DNA from: an uncultured Flavobacteriaceae bacterium
Lineage (GTDB): Bacteria; Bacteroidota; Bacteroidia; Flavobacteriales; Flavobacteriaceae
DNA length: 60,393 nt
Direction: 5' to 3'
NCBI GenBank assembly: GCA_947500445.1
Contig: CANMSB010000031.1
Coordinates: 1 to 60,393, forward strand
Below the pieces are notes generated by a model. It saw only the letters and a program-made list of their open reading frames with translations. It was not told the DNA's origin and did no database searches. How positions within the stretch are numbered: position 1 is the stretch's first letter; each line of letters starts with the position of its first letter. Of the stretch, positions 34,544 to 44,016 are shown one piece after another. The translations under genes and the position numbers were made by a program.

Positions 34544-35314
34544 CTATTGAGCGGTATTGGAGCGGGAAGCGTGATAGTTCCAGCCGCTTAGCACCAACTT
34601 TTCATCGGGATGGTCGATACCCGGTTCGGTAACGTCATCACCGGCGTATAGCTGGATCAATACCGTTTTTCTCGTTTTTTCGGAGACATTGGGCATGGAG
34701 CCATGTAAGGTGAAATAATGAAAAAATACGATATCTCCGGGCTCCGCTTCCAGTATGGTAGCGTTCTCCATAGGATATTTTTCAAGAAATTCGGATTTCA
34801 CCTGTCCGTTACTGTTCGGTATACGGCCCAAACGATGGCTGCCCGGATACACGCGTAGGCATCCCATTTCATTGGTGGCCTCGGTAAGGTGCATAATGCC
34901 CGCGAGCATACTGTCCTTTAAAGTGGGGAAATAGCTCCAGTCCTGATGCATCGGAAAAGGGGCGCCCACAGAAGGTGGTTTTTGAAATAGCTTGGTATGG
35001 TGCAATACCACGTCCTCTCCGAGGAGGGCATTGGCATAAAATAAAAAGTTTGGATGGAACAGCGCCGACATCCACTGTCCGGAATATTGTTGCACATTAT
35101 TGGTGTGCAGGATAACGGAATCTTCCGATTTCATTTTTTTCATGGCCTCGGGGTTGGTCCACCGGGCATTGAGCTCGTCACCGGAGCGTACCAGCTGATT
35201 GACGATGCGGTCGTAGTCTTCCGCCAAGTTGTTCAAGGGATCTCCCGTAAAAACCCGTTTGGCGTGGTAGTATCCGTGTTCTTCAAAAAAGAGTTTTATT
35301 TCGTCGGCATTCAT
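34544..35314 (-). CDS. Phytanoyl-CoA dioxygenase (PhyH) family protein
   Basis: 256 residues from MNADEIKLFFEEHGYYHAKRV (ATG 35314; the ATG at 35383 adds 23 residues of poor character). Fe(II)/2-oxoglutarate enzymes of this family use H-x-D and a distal His: here MHQDWSYFPTLKDS and HYFTLHGSMPNVSEKTRK, with the Arg that salt-bridges oxoglutarate in the latter segment. It may hydroxylate a small molecule; the substrate is not known. The 95-bp gap to the cupin gene holds no other feature. Confidence 0.82.
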   Translation of the reverse strand: MNADEIKLFFEEHGYYHAKRVFTGDPLNNLAEDYDRIVNQLVRSGDELNARWTNPEAMKKMKSEDSVILHTNNVQQYSGQWMSALFHPNFLFYANALLGEDVVLHHTKLFQKPPSVGAPFPMHQDWSYFPTLKDSMLAGIMHLTEATNEMGCLRVYPGSHRLGRIPNSNGQVKSEFLEKYPMENATILEAEPGDIVFFHYFTLHGSMPNVSEKTRKTVLIQLYAGDDVTEPGIDHPDEKLVLSGWNYHASRSNTAQ

Positions 35315-35391
35315 GTTTCCAATGTAAGAATAAGTAGTCTTTTGGGTTAGTAATATTATATCGTTTGATGGTATTATTTTCAAGCGCTAGG

Positions 35392-36744
35392 TTAAATTCC
35401 CAGCACCATTTTAGCGATAAAAAAGTAAATCAAAATACCAAAAATATCATTGCTGGTGGTAATGAACGGCCCGGTGGCGATGGCAGGGTCTATTCCCCTT
35501 TTATCGAGGAACAGTGGTACGAACGTACCGATAAAACCTGCTACAACAATTACCGCGATCAACGAAATGGATATGGCCATCGCGGTTAAAAAATTGCCTT
35601 TCCACACCCAGGTGAACAGTAACAGTATAAGCGCGAGTATAAGCCCATTGAGCAGGGCCAGCAGCATTTCCTTTACCAGCCGATTGCCGATACTTCCCTT
35701 GATATCGTCATTGGCCAGCCCTTGTACGATGATTGCGCTCGATTGTACCCCTACGTTGCCCGCCATTGCGGCGATCAAAGGGGTGAACAGGAACAACACG
35801 GTGTATTCCCGAAACATTTCTTCAAAGCCGCCCATGATCATTGCGGCGCCCGCACCTCCAAAAAGCCCCAAAATCAGCCAAGGCAAACGCGCACGGGTAA
35901 GGTCCCAAATGCTGTCATCGGCCTCTACATCCTGAGAGATACCCGCTGCCAATTGGTAATCCTTGTCGGCTTCTTCCTTAATGACATCTACGATATCATC
36001 AATGGTAATACGGCCCACAAGGCGCCCGATCTCATCGATTACCGGAATGGCCTCCAAGTCGTATTTGCTCATTATTTTGGCCACCTCCTCTGGTTTTTCA
36101 TGAACGCTTACCGAATCTACTTTAGGAATATAGATGTCGGCAATTTGGGTCTTGGTCGCGGTGGTCAACAAATCTTTTAAGGAAAGGCGTCCCTTTAGCT
36201 TTTCTTCTTTGTCCACCACATATATCGAGTGTACCCGGGTCACGTTTTCGGCCTGTAGCCGCATTTCTTTAACGCATTTGAGTACGTCCCAGTCTTCTTT
36301 GACCTTTACCAATTCTTTTGCCATAAGGCCCCCTGCCGAATTCTCATCGTATCGCAACAGCTCTACAATATCCTTGGCATGTTCACGGTCCCCAATTTCG
36401 GAGATGACCTCTTGGATGATTTCCTTGGGGAGTTCGGCGATAATATCGGCGGCGTCGTCCGTATCGAGTTCCTCCAGTTCCTCCGCAATTTCCTTGGTGG
36501 ACAGGTTGCTTAAAATGGCTTCCCGTACATCCTCGTCCAACTCCGTAAGGATATCGGAAGTTTTATCGCTATCGAGCAGCTTGATCAAATAGGTAGCCTC
36601 ATCTTCGTTGAGCTCGTTAATGATCTCCGCTACATCGGCAAAGTGCAAGTCCTCCAAAAGAACCTGAAGCTCCTGATCTTTTTGGTTTTCGATGAGCGCT
36701 TCGATTTCCGTAATTAGCGCTTCGGTAAGTTTAAAGGGTGTCAT
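35392..36744 (-). CDS. mgtE: Magnesium transporter MgtE
   Basis: 450 residues. Full order: N-domain of acidic helical repeats (LNEDEATYLIKLLDSDKTSDIL, LEELDTDDAADIIAELP), two CBS domains (VHSIYVVDKEEKLKGRLSL; VDEIGRLVGRITIDDIVDVI), then five TM helices with the pore region around GNVGVQSSAIIVQGLA and the last helix ending FFIAKMVLGI. Gated by Mg2+ at the CBS and N domains. Single gene 130 bp from the rsmA stop. Confidence 0.95.
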   Translation of the reverse strand: MTPFKLTEALITEIEALIENQKDQELQVLLEDLHFADVAEIINELNEDEATYLIKLLDSDKTSDILTELDEDVREAILSNLSTKEIAEELEELDTDDAADIIAELPKEIIQEVISEIGDREHAKDIVELLRYDENSAGGLMAKELVKVKEDWDVLKCVKEMRLQAENVTRVHSIYVVDKEEKLKGRLSLKDLLTTATKTQIADIYIPKVDSVSVHEKPEEVAKIMSKYDLEAIPVIDEIGRLVGRITIDDIVDVIKEEADKDYQLAAGISQDVEADDSIWDLTRARLPWLILGLFGGAGAAMIMGGFEEMFREYTVLFLFTPLIAAMAGNVGVQSSAIIVQGLANDDIKGSIGNRLVKEMLLALLNGLILALILLLFTWVWKGNFLTAMAISISLIAVIVVAGFIGTFVPLFLDKRGIDPAIATGPFITTSNDIFGILIYFFIAKMVLGI

Positions 36745-36877
36745 ACGGCCGTTACGATGAATTTTAACATCTGCCGCAAAGCTAAAGAAAAAGGTTTAGA
36801 ATGGAGGGGCCGTTTGCGTTTCCACTTCGGAAAAACGCAAGTGCCGTCAAGGCTATTTTATTTTTGAGGAACCGGTA

Positions 36878-37750
36878 TCAATCCTTCATGTCGGTTTCTA
36901 TTTTTTGGGTCAACGCCAAAAAATCGGAGACCTTAAGTTGTTCGGGGCGTTTGTCGAAAATGGGGTCGGCCCGCAAGGTTTCGGAAAGGTCGAACGCCTT
37001 TAAACTATTGCGCATCGTTTTTCTACGTTGGTTAAAAGCGGCCTTGACCACCCTAAAGAACAGTTTTTCGTTACAGCCCAAGGACTGCCCTTCTTTTCTT
37101 TTTAACCGGATTACACCGGACTGTACCTTGGGCGGGGGATCAAAAACCTGCGGGTGTACCGTAAAAAGATACTCGGCATCGTAAAAGGCCTGTACCAGTA
37201 CCGAAAGGATGCCATAGGTTTTACTGCCCTCTTTTTCACATATTCGTTTGGCGACCTCTTTTTGGAACATTCCCGAAAACTCGGGAACACGATCGCGTAC
37301 TTCCAAGAGTTTGAAAACAATTTGGGTAGATATGTTGTAGGGAAAGTTGCCGGTGATGGCAAACGGTTCCCCATTGAATAGGGTACCGAGGTCGTACTTT
37401 AAAAAATCGGCCTCCAATACGGTGAACGAACCTTGCTTGGCCAATACCTTTGGGTGTTCCAAGGGAAAGCTATGGTTCAGGTAAATGATCGATTCCGCAT
37501 CGAGGTCCATGGCTACCAACTCCAGGTCGCGCAGTAACAGGTATTTGGTAAGCACCCCGGTTCCCGGACCTATTTCGATAACGTTGCGATAGCGATCAAG
37601 TGAAAGCGTTTCGGCTATTTGTTGCGCAATGGCCTCGTCCTTTAAAAAGTGCTGTCCCAAGTGCTTTTTTGCCTTTACGGGACGTTGCTCACCTCCGTTT
37701 CTAGCGTTTTTCTTCTCAAAACGGGACGGATATTTTTTCTTTTTGGACAT
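36878..37750 (-). CDS. rsmA: 16S rRNA (adenine1518-N6/adenine1519-N6)-dimethyltransferase
   Basis: 290 residues. Methylates two adjacent adenines in helix 45 of 16S rRNA. The SAM site is [18 protein letters not shown] and [14 protein letters not shown], the catalytic loop is [11 protein letters not shown], and the C-terminal helical part holds [15 protein letters not shown] Lys/Arg-rich lead ([19 protein letters not shown]) of about 30 residues precedes the usual start, as in other Bacteroidota. Confidence 0.95.
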   Translation of the reverse strand: MSKKKKYPSRFEKKNARNGGEQRPVKAKKHLGQHFLKDEAIAQQIAETLSLDRYRNVIEIGPGTGVLTKYLLLRDLELVAMDLDAESIIYLNHSFPLEHPKVLAKQGSFTVLEADFLKYDLGTLFNGEPFAITGNFPYNISTQIVFKLLEVRDRVPEFSGMFQKEVAKRICEKEGSKTYGILSVLVQAFYDAEYLFTVHPQVFDPPPKVQSGVIRLKRKEGQSLGCNEKLFFRVVKAAFNQRRKTMRNSLKAFDLSETLRADPIFDKRPEQLKVSDFLALTQKIETDMKD

Positions 37751-37771
37751 GTATCGGTTTAAAATTGGGAA

Positions 37772-38410
37772 TCAGTGATCCTTGCTTACATACACCCATG
37801 CCTTTCTTCCAGAGGCCAGTGTTACGGTAATACGTTCATACAGATTGCCTTCATAGGAGTCCGCAAGCCGTAATTCGTTTTCGGTCAACGGATACACCTC
37901 GCCAACAACATGGTCTTCCCTGTTTTTTGACGGAACAATGTTGGGGTAGGTATCGGCAACCTGTTCGGCCTTAAGGGCATAGGAAAAAAGGGTGTCGGAG
38001 GTATGCATCAGGGTTTTTGAAAAAACCGCTTGTTGTATCGTTTTGTCCCTCAAGGTGCCGTAGGCGAACAACAGTTGTGTGGATGTCTCTTTTGCGACAT
38101 CTTTCTCGCTGATGACTTCCAGTTCTGTTCGGAACGATACAAATTTTCCAGGGAAAAGCTGGTGGGCCTCGTCGCGAAGCTTCGGTGCGTCTTCTTTATA
38201 GTAGCGCTCCAAGGTTTCCCGGTCCTGAACGGTAAATTGTACCGAATAGGTATGGCCGCCCATTTCCTCGGTGACCAGCACCTTTGCCAGTTTTGCATTT
38301 AGGAATTTCCCCGTTGCCAGTACGTCGGGAATGTGGGTCTCTTTCATCCATTGGAGCCATTGCTCGTGAACGATCTGTTCAATATTGGTGGTTACGTTAT
38401 AAATGAGCAT
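37772..38410 (-). CDS. DUF4286 / gamma-glutamylcyclotransferase-like fusion protein
   Basis: 212 residues. Residues 1-102 match DUF4286 (MLIYNVTTNIEQIVHEQWLQWM, HIPDVLATGKF, YSVQFTVQDRETLERYY), normally a free ~100-residue protein next to rsmA in Bacteroidota. Residues 112-210 form a GGCT/AIG2-like domain: FAYGTLRDKTIQQAVF (Y-G-S/T-L motif), EVYPLTENELRLADSYEGNLYERITV with the catalytic-type Glu in the SYEG segment, then VYVSKDH. The two domains are in one reading frame without a stop. The genes for both functions lie 21 bp from rsmA, as expected for DUF4286. The cyclotransferase half would open gamma-glutamyl amides; the combined role is unknown. Confidence 0.75.
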   Translation of the reverse strand: MLIYNVTTNIEQIVHEQWLQWMKETHIPDVLATGKFLNAKLAKVLVTEEMGGHTYSVQFTVQDRETLERYYKEDAPKLRDEAHQLFPGKFVSFRTELEVISEKDVAKETSTQLLFAYGTLRDKTIQQAVFSKTLMHTSDTLFSYALKAEQVADTYPNIVPSKNREDHVVGEVYPLTENELRLADSYEGNLYERITVTLASGRKAWVYVSKDH

Positions 38411-38482
38411 TGTTTATCGGTGTATGGGAAAAGCGGTGCGTAGCACCATCGTTTTTATGGATTTTTGTGCCGGGATCTTGGA

Positions 38483-40270
38483 TCAGTTAACGGGGTCGCC
38501 CCTTAGTTTTCTGAAGTTTTTCCGTGCCTGCGGAAAGTAATAACTATCTTGATACCTATAGATGATCTTTTCGTATTGCGCCTTTGCTTTTTCCGGGGCG
38601 TTCAGTTTGGTTCGATAAAGTTCCCCTAGGGCAAAGTGGGCGTCATCGGCCAATATGCCGTTGGGATAGAATTCGATAATTTTAAGGTAGTTGAATTCGG
38701 CCGCTGTATAGTCCTTCAATTGCTCCAACAACTGCCCCTGTTGGAACAGGGCATCGTCCTCTATTTTTTCGCCCTTGTGTTCTTTTAAAATAATATCCAA
38801 CGTATCTATCGCCGCCCGGGTTCTGTTTTGATAACCTAGCAAGTCGGCACGCGCATATTTTTTAAGGGCGGTCTGTGTGGAATCTTCCAAGGAGTTGTCG
38901 GAGATAAGAAGGCTCAACTGCATGGCATCATTGGCGATCAATTGGGAGGTGGACCCTCGTAATACTTTAAGTTGGGTAAGTGCCCAATCGAAATCGCCCT
39001 TGTAAAAGCTGGTCTGGGCCACTTTGTACCGGGCTTCTTGGCCCAGCATATCGTTTTTTAACCCTTTTTGCGTCTGTGAAAAATAGATCAGGGCCTCGTT
39101 GAACCGTTGGTCGTATACCAATATGTCGCCAAGGGCAAGTTTGATGTATGCTTTTCCCCTGGGGTTCAAAGGCAGTTCCAAACTGTTTTTTAGGATGCGG
39201 ACAGCGGGATCGGGGTCGTTCTTCTCAAAAGTAAGAAAGTTGGCATAGGCCACCTGTAATTGCAAGGTGCCGTTGTCGTAACCGTATTGTTCCATCAACT
39301 CCTCGAAACGTGCTTCTACCGTGTCCAGCGTTTTGGCATCCGCTGTCCGTAATTGCAATGTAATCAATTGCAATTGAGCGTTCAAAAGGTTGTTGGGATT
39401 GTTGTTGTTTTTGATTATATATTCAAAAACCTCGCGGGCCAAATCGTTTTCATTTTCCTCCAGCGCAAGTTTTCCAAGGTTTTCCAAACGTTGTACGGAA
39501 CTCGATTCGGATCGGCGGTAAATGGCCTTTTCTTGGCGGAAAGCACTGCCGAACTGCTTTTGTTGTACAAAAAGCCAACTGAGCAACTCGTTCCACAACA
39601 CATCCGGATTGCGTTGGGCATTCTCAAGTAATATCTTTTTCAGTTTAAGATTGTTCCCGTTTTCGGGGTCTTCCGATATAAAGTCGTCAATACTGCGCAA
39701 TACATTGGATTTGGAGGTTTTGCCCTCGCTGATCAATTTTAGGTAGGCGCCGTACATTTTTTCCACGTCGCCCTTTTCACCGTATAGTTTCGCCAGTTGG
39801 TAATTGTAGTCGAGGTTGGGGTTCAATTCCATGGCTTTGGAATAGGCCGACAACGCTTGGTCCAAAAGGGCATATTTCTGAAAACGGAGCCCTATGGCAT
39901 AGCCGTAACTCGGTTTTTTTTCAATTTGTGCTAGGGCCTTACGGTAGTTTTTTAAGGCTTCTTCTTGTTGGTCCTGTAGCGTGTGGTTGTATCCCAGCTC
40001 TACGTAAAAAGTGGGGTTGGCATATGGTTTTCCCAGTTGTTGCAGCAAATACCCCTCGGCATCCCCATAGCGTTCCAATTGCTGGTAGCAAGCGATCAAC
40101 CCTTCCCCATAATCGGTACGTCTAGGGTTTTGGCGCACCAATTTTTCGTAAAAGACCACCGCTTTTTCAAAACTTCCGTCGTTAAAGTATTGTTTGGCAA
40201 GAAAGTCGTCTTGCGCGCTAAGCGCGCCGACCGAAACAAAACAGCAAAGGGAAAGAAGGAAATGTTTCAT
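38483..40270 (-). CDS. Secreted TPR-repeat protein
   Basis: 595 residues from MKHFLLSLCCFVSVGALSAQ (signal peptide); an ATG four codons upstream gives the same signal peptide. The rest is a chain of TPR helices (AVVFYEKLVRQNPRRTDYGEGLIACYQQLERYGDAEGYLL, ... EFNYLKIIEFYPNGILADDAHFALGELY), about 14 units. Periplasmic or outer-membrane scaffold, as in gliding or T9SS accessory proteins, though the particular partner cannot be named. Neighbours are housekeeping genes. Confidence 0.85.
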   Translation of the reverse strand: MKHFLLSLCCFVSVGALSAQDDFLAKQYFNDGSFEKAVVFYEKLVRQNPRRTDYGEGLIACYQQLERYGDAEGYLLQQLGKPYANPTFYVELGYNHTLQDQQEEALKNYRKALAQIEKKPSYGYAIGLRFQKYALLDQALSAYSKAMELNPNLDYNYQLAKLYGEKGDVEKMYGAYLKLISEGKTSKSNVLRSIDDFISEDPENGNNLKLKKILLENAQRNPDVLWNELLSWLFVQQKQFGSAFRQEKAIYRRSESSSVQRLENLGKLALEENENDLAREVFEYIIKNNNNPNNLLNAQLQLITLQLRTADAKTLDTVEARFEELMEQYGYDNGTLQLQVAYANFLTFEKNDPDPAVRILKNSLELPLNPRGKAYIKLALGDILVYDQRFNEALIYFSQTQKGLKNDMLGQEARYKVAQTSFYKGDFDWALTQLKVLRGSTSQLIANDAMQLSLLISDNSLEDSTQTALKKYARADLLGYQNRTRAAIDTLDIILKEHKGEKIEDDALFQQGQLLEQLKDYTAAEFNYLKIIEFYPNGILADDAHFALGELYRTKLNAPEKAKAQYEKIIYRYQDSYYFPQARKNFRKLRGDPVN

Positions 40271-40282
40271 GTGCGTTACCAA

Positions 40283-40737
40283 AGGTAATTAAGTTGGCAT
40301 ACAATCGTTATCAATAAACTCTTAAACCTGAAATTTATTTGATAAATCGGGGGAATTGGGGCTATGGGACGAAAAGACGTAACCCGGGTAGGACGAAAGG
40401 AAAATTGGGAATAGCTTTTAGCGTTTTGGTCAGTGGTTTTATGTGGTGGATTTTGTTGCAAGAGGTTGTTTTTCTATCCAATAAAAAGGTGCAACTCATG
40501 ATTTTGAATTTTTGGCTTTTATGGGATAACTAGCGTTGTAAATCCATGTGTTTTTGTTTTTCGAACGCGATTTGTCGGGATTGATGAATAATCCAAGCCA
40601 AAAGTTCTCCTTTCCTAAGGTATGAATCACTTCAGTACTTTGCTAGTATGAGGTTATTTAAGCCTTGGTTAACCATGAACCCTATGATGTCATCTAAGCA
40701 GGTAACCAATAAAATAGAGAACACCTACCTTGAACGG
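40283..40737. other. 455-bp region without a supported gene
   Basis: Between the TPR protein start and the SAP/DUF6434 stop. Short frames exist (for example a 61-residue minus-strand frame at 40276-40461) but have no family and poor composition. No clear terminator, repeat or RNA structure found; a promoter for the TPR gene must lie at its left end. Confidence 0.6.
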
Positions 40738-41343
40738 CTAGGTTTCCCCAACAAGCTCCAGATCTGAGATTTCATACACTACAAATCCGGTTTCCGTGGG
40801 GAGCGTTTTTTTTATTTTCCAATGGTGTAGCGCATCCTTAAAGCGTTTTTCGGGGTTGTCGGCCAAAAAGTCGCGTACGTATTGTGCCAGCATATTGTTT
40901 GCCGCAATGGCCCTTTTAAAATCGGGATTCTTTTTACGGTCCTCCAATTCGTGCCAGATCATTACGGCATCTTCCAATGTTTTGCCCGTATTTGCCTTTA
41001 CCCAATCCATAAAATCGGAATGGCACGAAAATCGTTTTCCGACATGCGATTTCATAAAATTCCTGAAGTTGGGGCCAAAACTGACCGAGTCGGTAATTTT
41101 GGTATCCAGGGAAAGAGAGGCGCGGGCCCAGTTAAAGGTCGATTTTTTTACCTTTTTAGGGGCTTTGGGCAAGGGCTCGTTCGGGTGGTCCAGCGCAAAA
41201 ATAATACGGTCGCGCAGTTCAAATTTTCGTCCATTACCGGGAATGTTCGCCTGTTTGCAAATGGCGACCAACTCTTCCTTGAGCCAGTACCATCGGTTGA
41301 ATTCGGCCCCTGTGCGGATGTCTTCAAATGGAGGACGTTCCAT
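40738..41343 (-). CDS. SAP-domain DUF6434 family protein
   Basis: 201 residues. The N-terminal part carries an SAP-like helix-turn-helix (WYWLKEELVAICKQANIPGNGRKFELRDRIIFAL), a DNA-binding motif. The middle and C-terminus hold the DUF6434 core: SFGPNFRNFMKSHVGKRFSCHSDFMDWVKANTGKT, AVMIWHELE, RYVRDFLADNPEKRFKDALHHWKIKK. Probably DNA-associated; the function is unknown. It starts 5 bp after the serS stop, so it is read from the serS mRNA. Confidence 0.78.
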   Translation of the reverse strand: MERPPFEDIRTGAEFNRWYWLKEELVAICKQANIPGNGRKFELRDRIIFALDHPNEPLPKAPKKVKKSTFNWARASLSLDTKITDSVSFGPNFRNFMKSHVGKRFSCHSDFMDWVKANTGKTLEDAVMIWHELEDRKKNPDFKRAIAANNMLAQYVRDFLADNPEKRFKDALHHWKIKKTLPTETGFVVYEISDLELVGET

Positions 41344-41348
41344 AAATA

Positions 41349-42620
41349 CTACCCAATTGTATCGAAACCACAGTAGGGGACCAATACCTCCGGAATATTG
41401 ATGCCGTCGGCAGTTTGGTAGTTTTCCAGGATGCCGGCCAATACTCTTGGCAGGGCCAGTGCGCTTCCGTTGAGCGTATGTGCCAGACGGCTTTTTCCAT
41501 CGGAATCTTTATATCGCAATTTCAAACGGTTGGCCTGGTAGGTTTCAAAATTGGAAACGGAACTGATTTCCAACCAACGGTCCTGTGCCGTGGAAAACAC
41601 CTCAAAATCATAGGTAAGTGCCGCGGTAAAACCGAGGTCTCCCCCGCAGAGGCGCAATATCCTAAAGGGAAGTTGCAGTTCCCTTAAAATGGTTTTAATA
41701 TGTTCGACCATACCGTCCAAAGCGTTATAGGATTCGCTCGGGTGCTCCACACGAACGATTTCTACCTTATCAAATTGGTGTAGGCGGTTCAAACCGCGTA
41801 CATGTGCCCCGTAGCTGCCCGCTTCCCTTCTAAAACAAGGGGTATATGCGGTATAACATATGGGAAAGTCGTTTTCGGCAACTAGTTCGTTCCGCATCAG
41901 GTTGGTAACGGGTACTTCGGCCGTTGGGATGAGGTACAGGTCGTCTTCCCCAACATGGTACATTTGCCCCTCCTTGTCCGGTAATTGCCCGGTGCCAAGG
42001 CCCGAAGCCTCGTTTACCAAATGGGGCACCTGCATTTCGGTATAGCCGGCAGCACTATTTTTATCGAGAAAGTAAGAGATCAATGCTCGTTGTAACCGGG
42101 CTCCCTTTCCTTTGTACACGGGAAATCCCGCTCCGGTAATTTTTACACCGAGCTCAAAATCGATGATATCGTATTTTTTTGCCAGCTCCCAATGGGGGAG
42201 GGCATCCGCGTTCAAGGTCGGTATGGCCCCTTCTTGGAAGATTTCTTCATTGTCCGCTTCGGTAACTCCGGCAGGTACGGAGCTATGGGGAACGTTGGGT
42301 ATTTGATAGAGTGCTTTCTGTAATGCTTCGGCAGAGGTGTTCAAGGTGTCCGTCAAGGTTTTGGACTCCTCTTTTAGCGCGGTGGTCCGTTCCTTTAAAA
42401 CGTTCGCTTCCTGTGCCTTGCCGGTCTTGAACAGTTGTCCTATTTCTTTGGAGAGCTTGTTCGCGTTTGCCAAGGTGGCGTCAAGTTGGGTCTGTGTAGC
42501 CCTTCGTTGCTCATCAAGTTGGGCAACGGTGTCCAACAATGCTGTGGCATCGATACCCCTTTTGTTCAACGCAGCGATCAACGCTTCTTTGTTCTCCCGA
42601 ATCGCCTGTAATTGTAGCAT
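41349..42620 (-). CDS. serS: Seryl-tRNA synthetase
   Basis: 423 residues from MLQLQAIRENKEALIAAL (ATG 42620; the ATG at 42641 would add MHPKIKE, unusual for the family). A long N-terminal coiled-coil (about 25-105) recognises the variable arm of tRNA-Ser. Class II core: motif 2 FRREAGSYGAHVRGLNRLHQFDKVEIV and motif 3 LNGSALALPRVLAGILENYQT, with the TAEVP(V)TN serine-binding loop. Confidence 0.96.
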   Translation of the reverse strand: MLQLQAIRENKEALIAALNKRGIDATALLDTVAQLDEQRRATQTQLDATLANANKLSKEIGQLFKTGKAQEANVLKERTTALKEESKTLTDTLNTSAEALQKALYQIPNVPHSSVPAGVTEADNEEIFQEGAIPTLNADALPHWELAKKYDIIDFELGVKITGAGFPVYKGKGARLQRALISYFLDKNSAAGYTEMQVPHLVNEASGLGTGQLPDKEGQMYHVGEDDLYLIPTAEVPVTNLMRNELVAENDFPICYTAYTPCFRREAGSYGAHVRGLNRLHQFDKVEIVRVEHPSESYNALDGMVEHIKTILRELQLPFRILRLCGGDLGFTAALTYDFEVFSTAQDRWLEISSVSNFETYQANRLKLRYKDSDGKSRLAHTLNGSALALPRVLAGILENYQTADGINIPEVLVPYCGFDTIG

Positions 42621-42681
42621 CTCTTTTATTTTAGGATGCAAATTTAATCTTAATTATACAGGCTACCAATCCAGAGTCGAA

Positions 42682-44016
42682 TCAATTTTCGGTCGTATCC
42701 GCTTCGGGCGAGGGTAAAATAAAAGCATTGTGGTGGAGATGCGACCAGGGAACCGCGGCAAGATCTACGGTCGGGTCAATAAACGGTCTGTACGGTTTTC
42801 CGTTAACGCTTACTTTGGAACCGATAGCATATACGGAAACGGCGATGCCTTTTTCGGCGTAGATGGCCTTTAATTTCTGGGCGAACTGCCAAATGAAATC
42901 CGGATAGGACCCAAGCCGTCGGCGTTGTTTTGCGGTAAGGTATTTTGAAGCGTCGATATACTCTTTCTTCTGGGTGTCCTGGTGCACAATTTGAAACTGG
43001 ATGCGTCCCGCCCTACTGCGGAGCATCATACGCCAACTCAAACGATGCCCTTCTTCCGTCCATAGCACGTCGTCCGGTATCAGATGGTGGCGTAGCGGAA
43101 GGGCGATCTGAACCAGAAAATAGATGCCCAAAACCAAGAGCAAAGGTCTGTTGTATGCCGGGGATGGCTCCGGTGCGTTGCTGTAATGGGGTTTCTTTTT
43201 AAAAAAGAGGTCGTTGATGGTTTTGGTGTCGAAAAAGAAAACGGTGAAAGCTAGCGACAAATAGGGGAAAATTCCGATCTGAAAAACAATAGAATTAAAA
43301 AGATGGAAAAAAATAGAGGCAATGAACGCCGGTTTACGGGTGGGTTTCCATAACAGTGCCGGAATGATCAAAAGGTCGAAGAGGATTCCAAAAACACCGA
43401 TGATCTTATGGATCCAGGGAAGTTGCAATACCGATCCGATAATGGGATACCCTGCCTTTCCCTGCATAAGGATCTTTATAATTCCAAAATCGACCCAATC
43501 ACCGTACATTTTTGCGATAGCTGCATAGGTGTAAACGATAAATAGCTGTAGTACTATGGACCATTTTATCCAACCGGGCATGCTGATGGTACGGATGTTG
43601 GGATTTCGTTTGACATCAAGGGAGAAATAACGGTTTGCCGGAAAAACGGCCATGCATCCCGAAATTAGGACCAAAAGGTAGTAATGGTTGTTGTACGAGG
43701 TCTTTTGCATCAGGTACGCCCCGGTCCAAAGCAAGGTAAAGGCGATGGCACAAAAGCGGTACCGGTACCCTAGGGCAATGCCCACGCCCAAGGTGCCCAT
43801 GATCGCAAAATAGACGTACATTCCAACTCCTGGCAAGGGCTGTAACCATTCAAAGCCAATGAAATTAAAGGTGAACTCGGGCTCAACAAGGGTACGGCGT
43901 ACCCACCCCGTTACGATGGCGCCGTAGCACTCCAAGGCGCAAAGGATGCCGAAAAATACCCTAAAAATGATGAGTGGGGAATTATCGATCCTTCCAAAGA
44001 GCAAATGGCGTATCAT
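42682..44016 (-). CDS. HTTM-domain (vitamin K-dependent gamma-carboxylase-like) membrane protein
   Basis: 444 residues, with a four-helix HTTM region in the first 300 (FGRIDNSPLIIFRVFFGILCALECYGA, YRFCAIAFTLLWTGAYL, YNNHYYLLVLISGCMAVFPANRYFSLD) and a soluble tail (DVLWTEEGHRLSWRMMLRSRAG). The sequence signature SW(R)MM and the NHYYL block are typical. Bacterial members have no proven substrate; a carboxylase function is not supported here because no vitamin K pathway is visible. Its start overlaps the ribF stop by 4 bp, so both genes are coupled. Confidence 0.88.
   Translation of the reverse strand: MIRHLLFGRIDNSPLIIFRVFFGILCALECYGAIVTGWVRRTLVEPEFTFNFIGFEWLQPLPGVGMYVYFAIMGTLGVGIALGYRYRFCAIAFTLLWTGAYLMQKTSYNNHYYLLVLISGCMAVFPANRYFSLDVKRNPNIRTISMPGWIKWSIVLQLFIVYTYAAIAKMYGDWVDFGIIKILMQGKAGYPIIGSVLQLPWIHKIIGVFGILFDLLIIPALLWKPTRKPAFIASIFFHLFNSIVFQIGIFPYLSLAFTVFFFDTKTINDLFFKKKPHYSNAPEPSPAYNRPLLLVLGIYFLVQIALPLRHHLIPDDVLWTEEGHRLSWRMMLRSRAGRIQFQIVHQDTQKKEYIDASKYLTAKQRRRLGSYPDFIWQFAQKLKAIYAEKGIAVSVYAIGSKVSVNGKPYRPFIDPTVDLAAVPWSHLHHNAFILPSPEADTTEN

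Noticed and set aside
40276-40533. Short frames in the gap between the TPR gene and the SAP gene
   Set aside because: No start context, no family, composition not coding-like.
42682-44016. True vitamin K-dependent carboxylase
   Set aside because: The HTTM domain alone does not support this; no substrate or vitamin K gene is seen, so it is called HTTM-like only.
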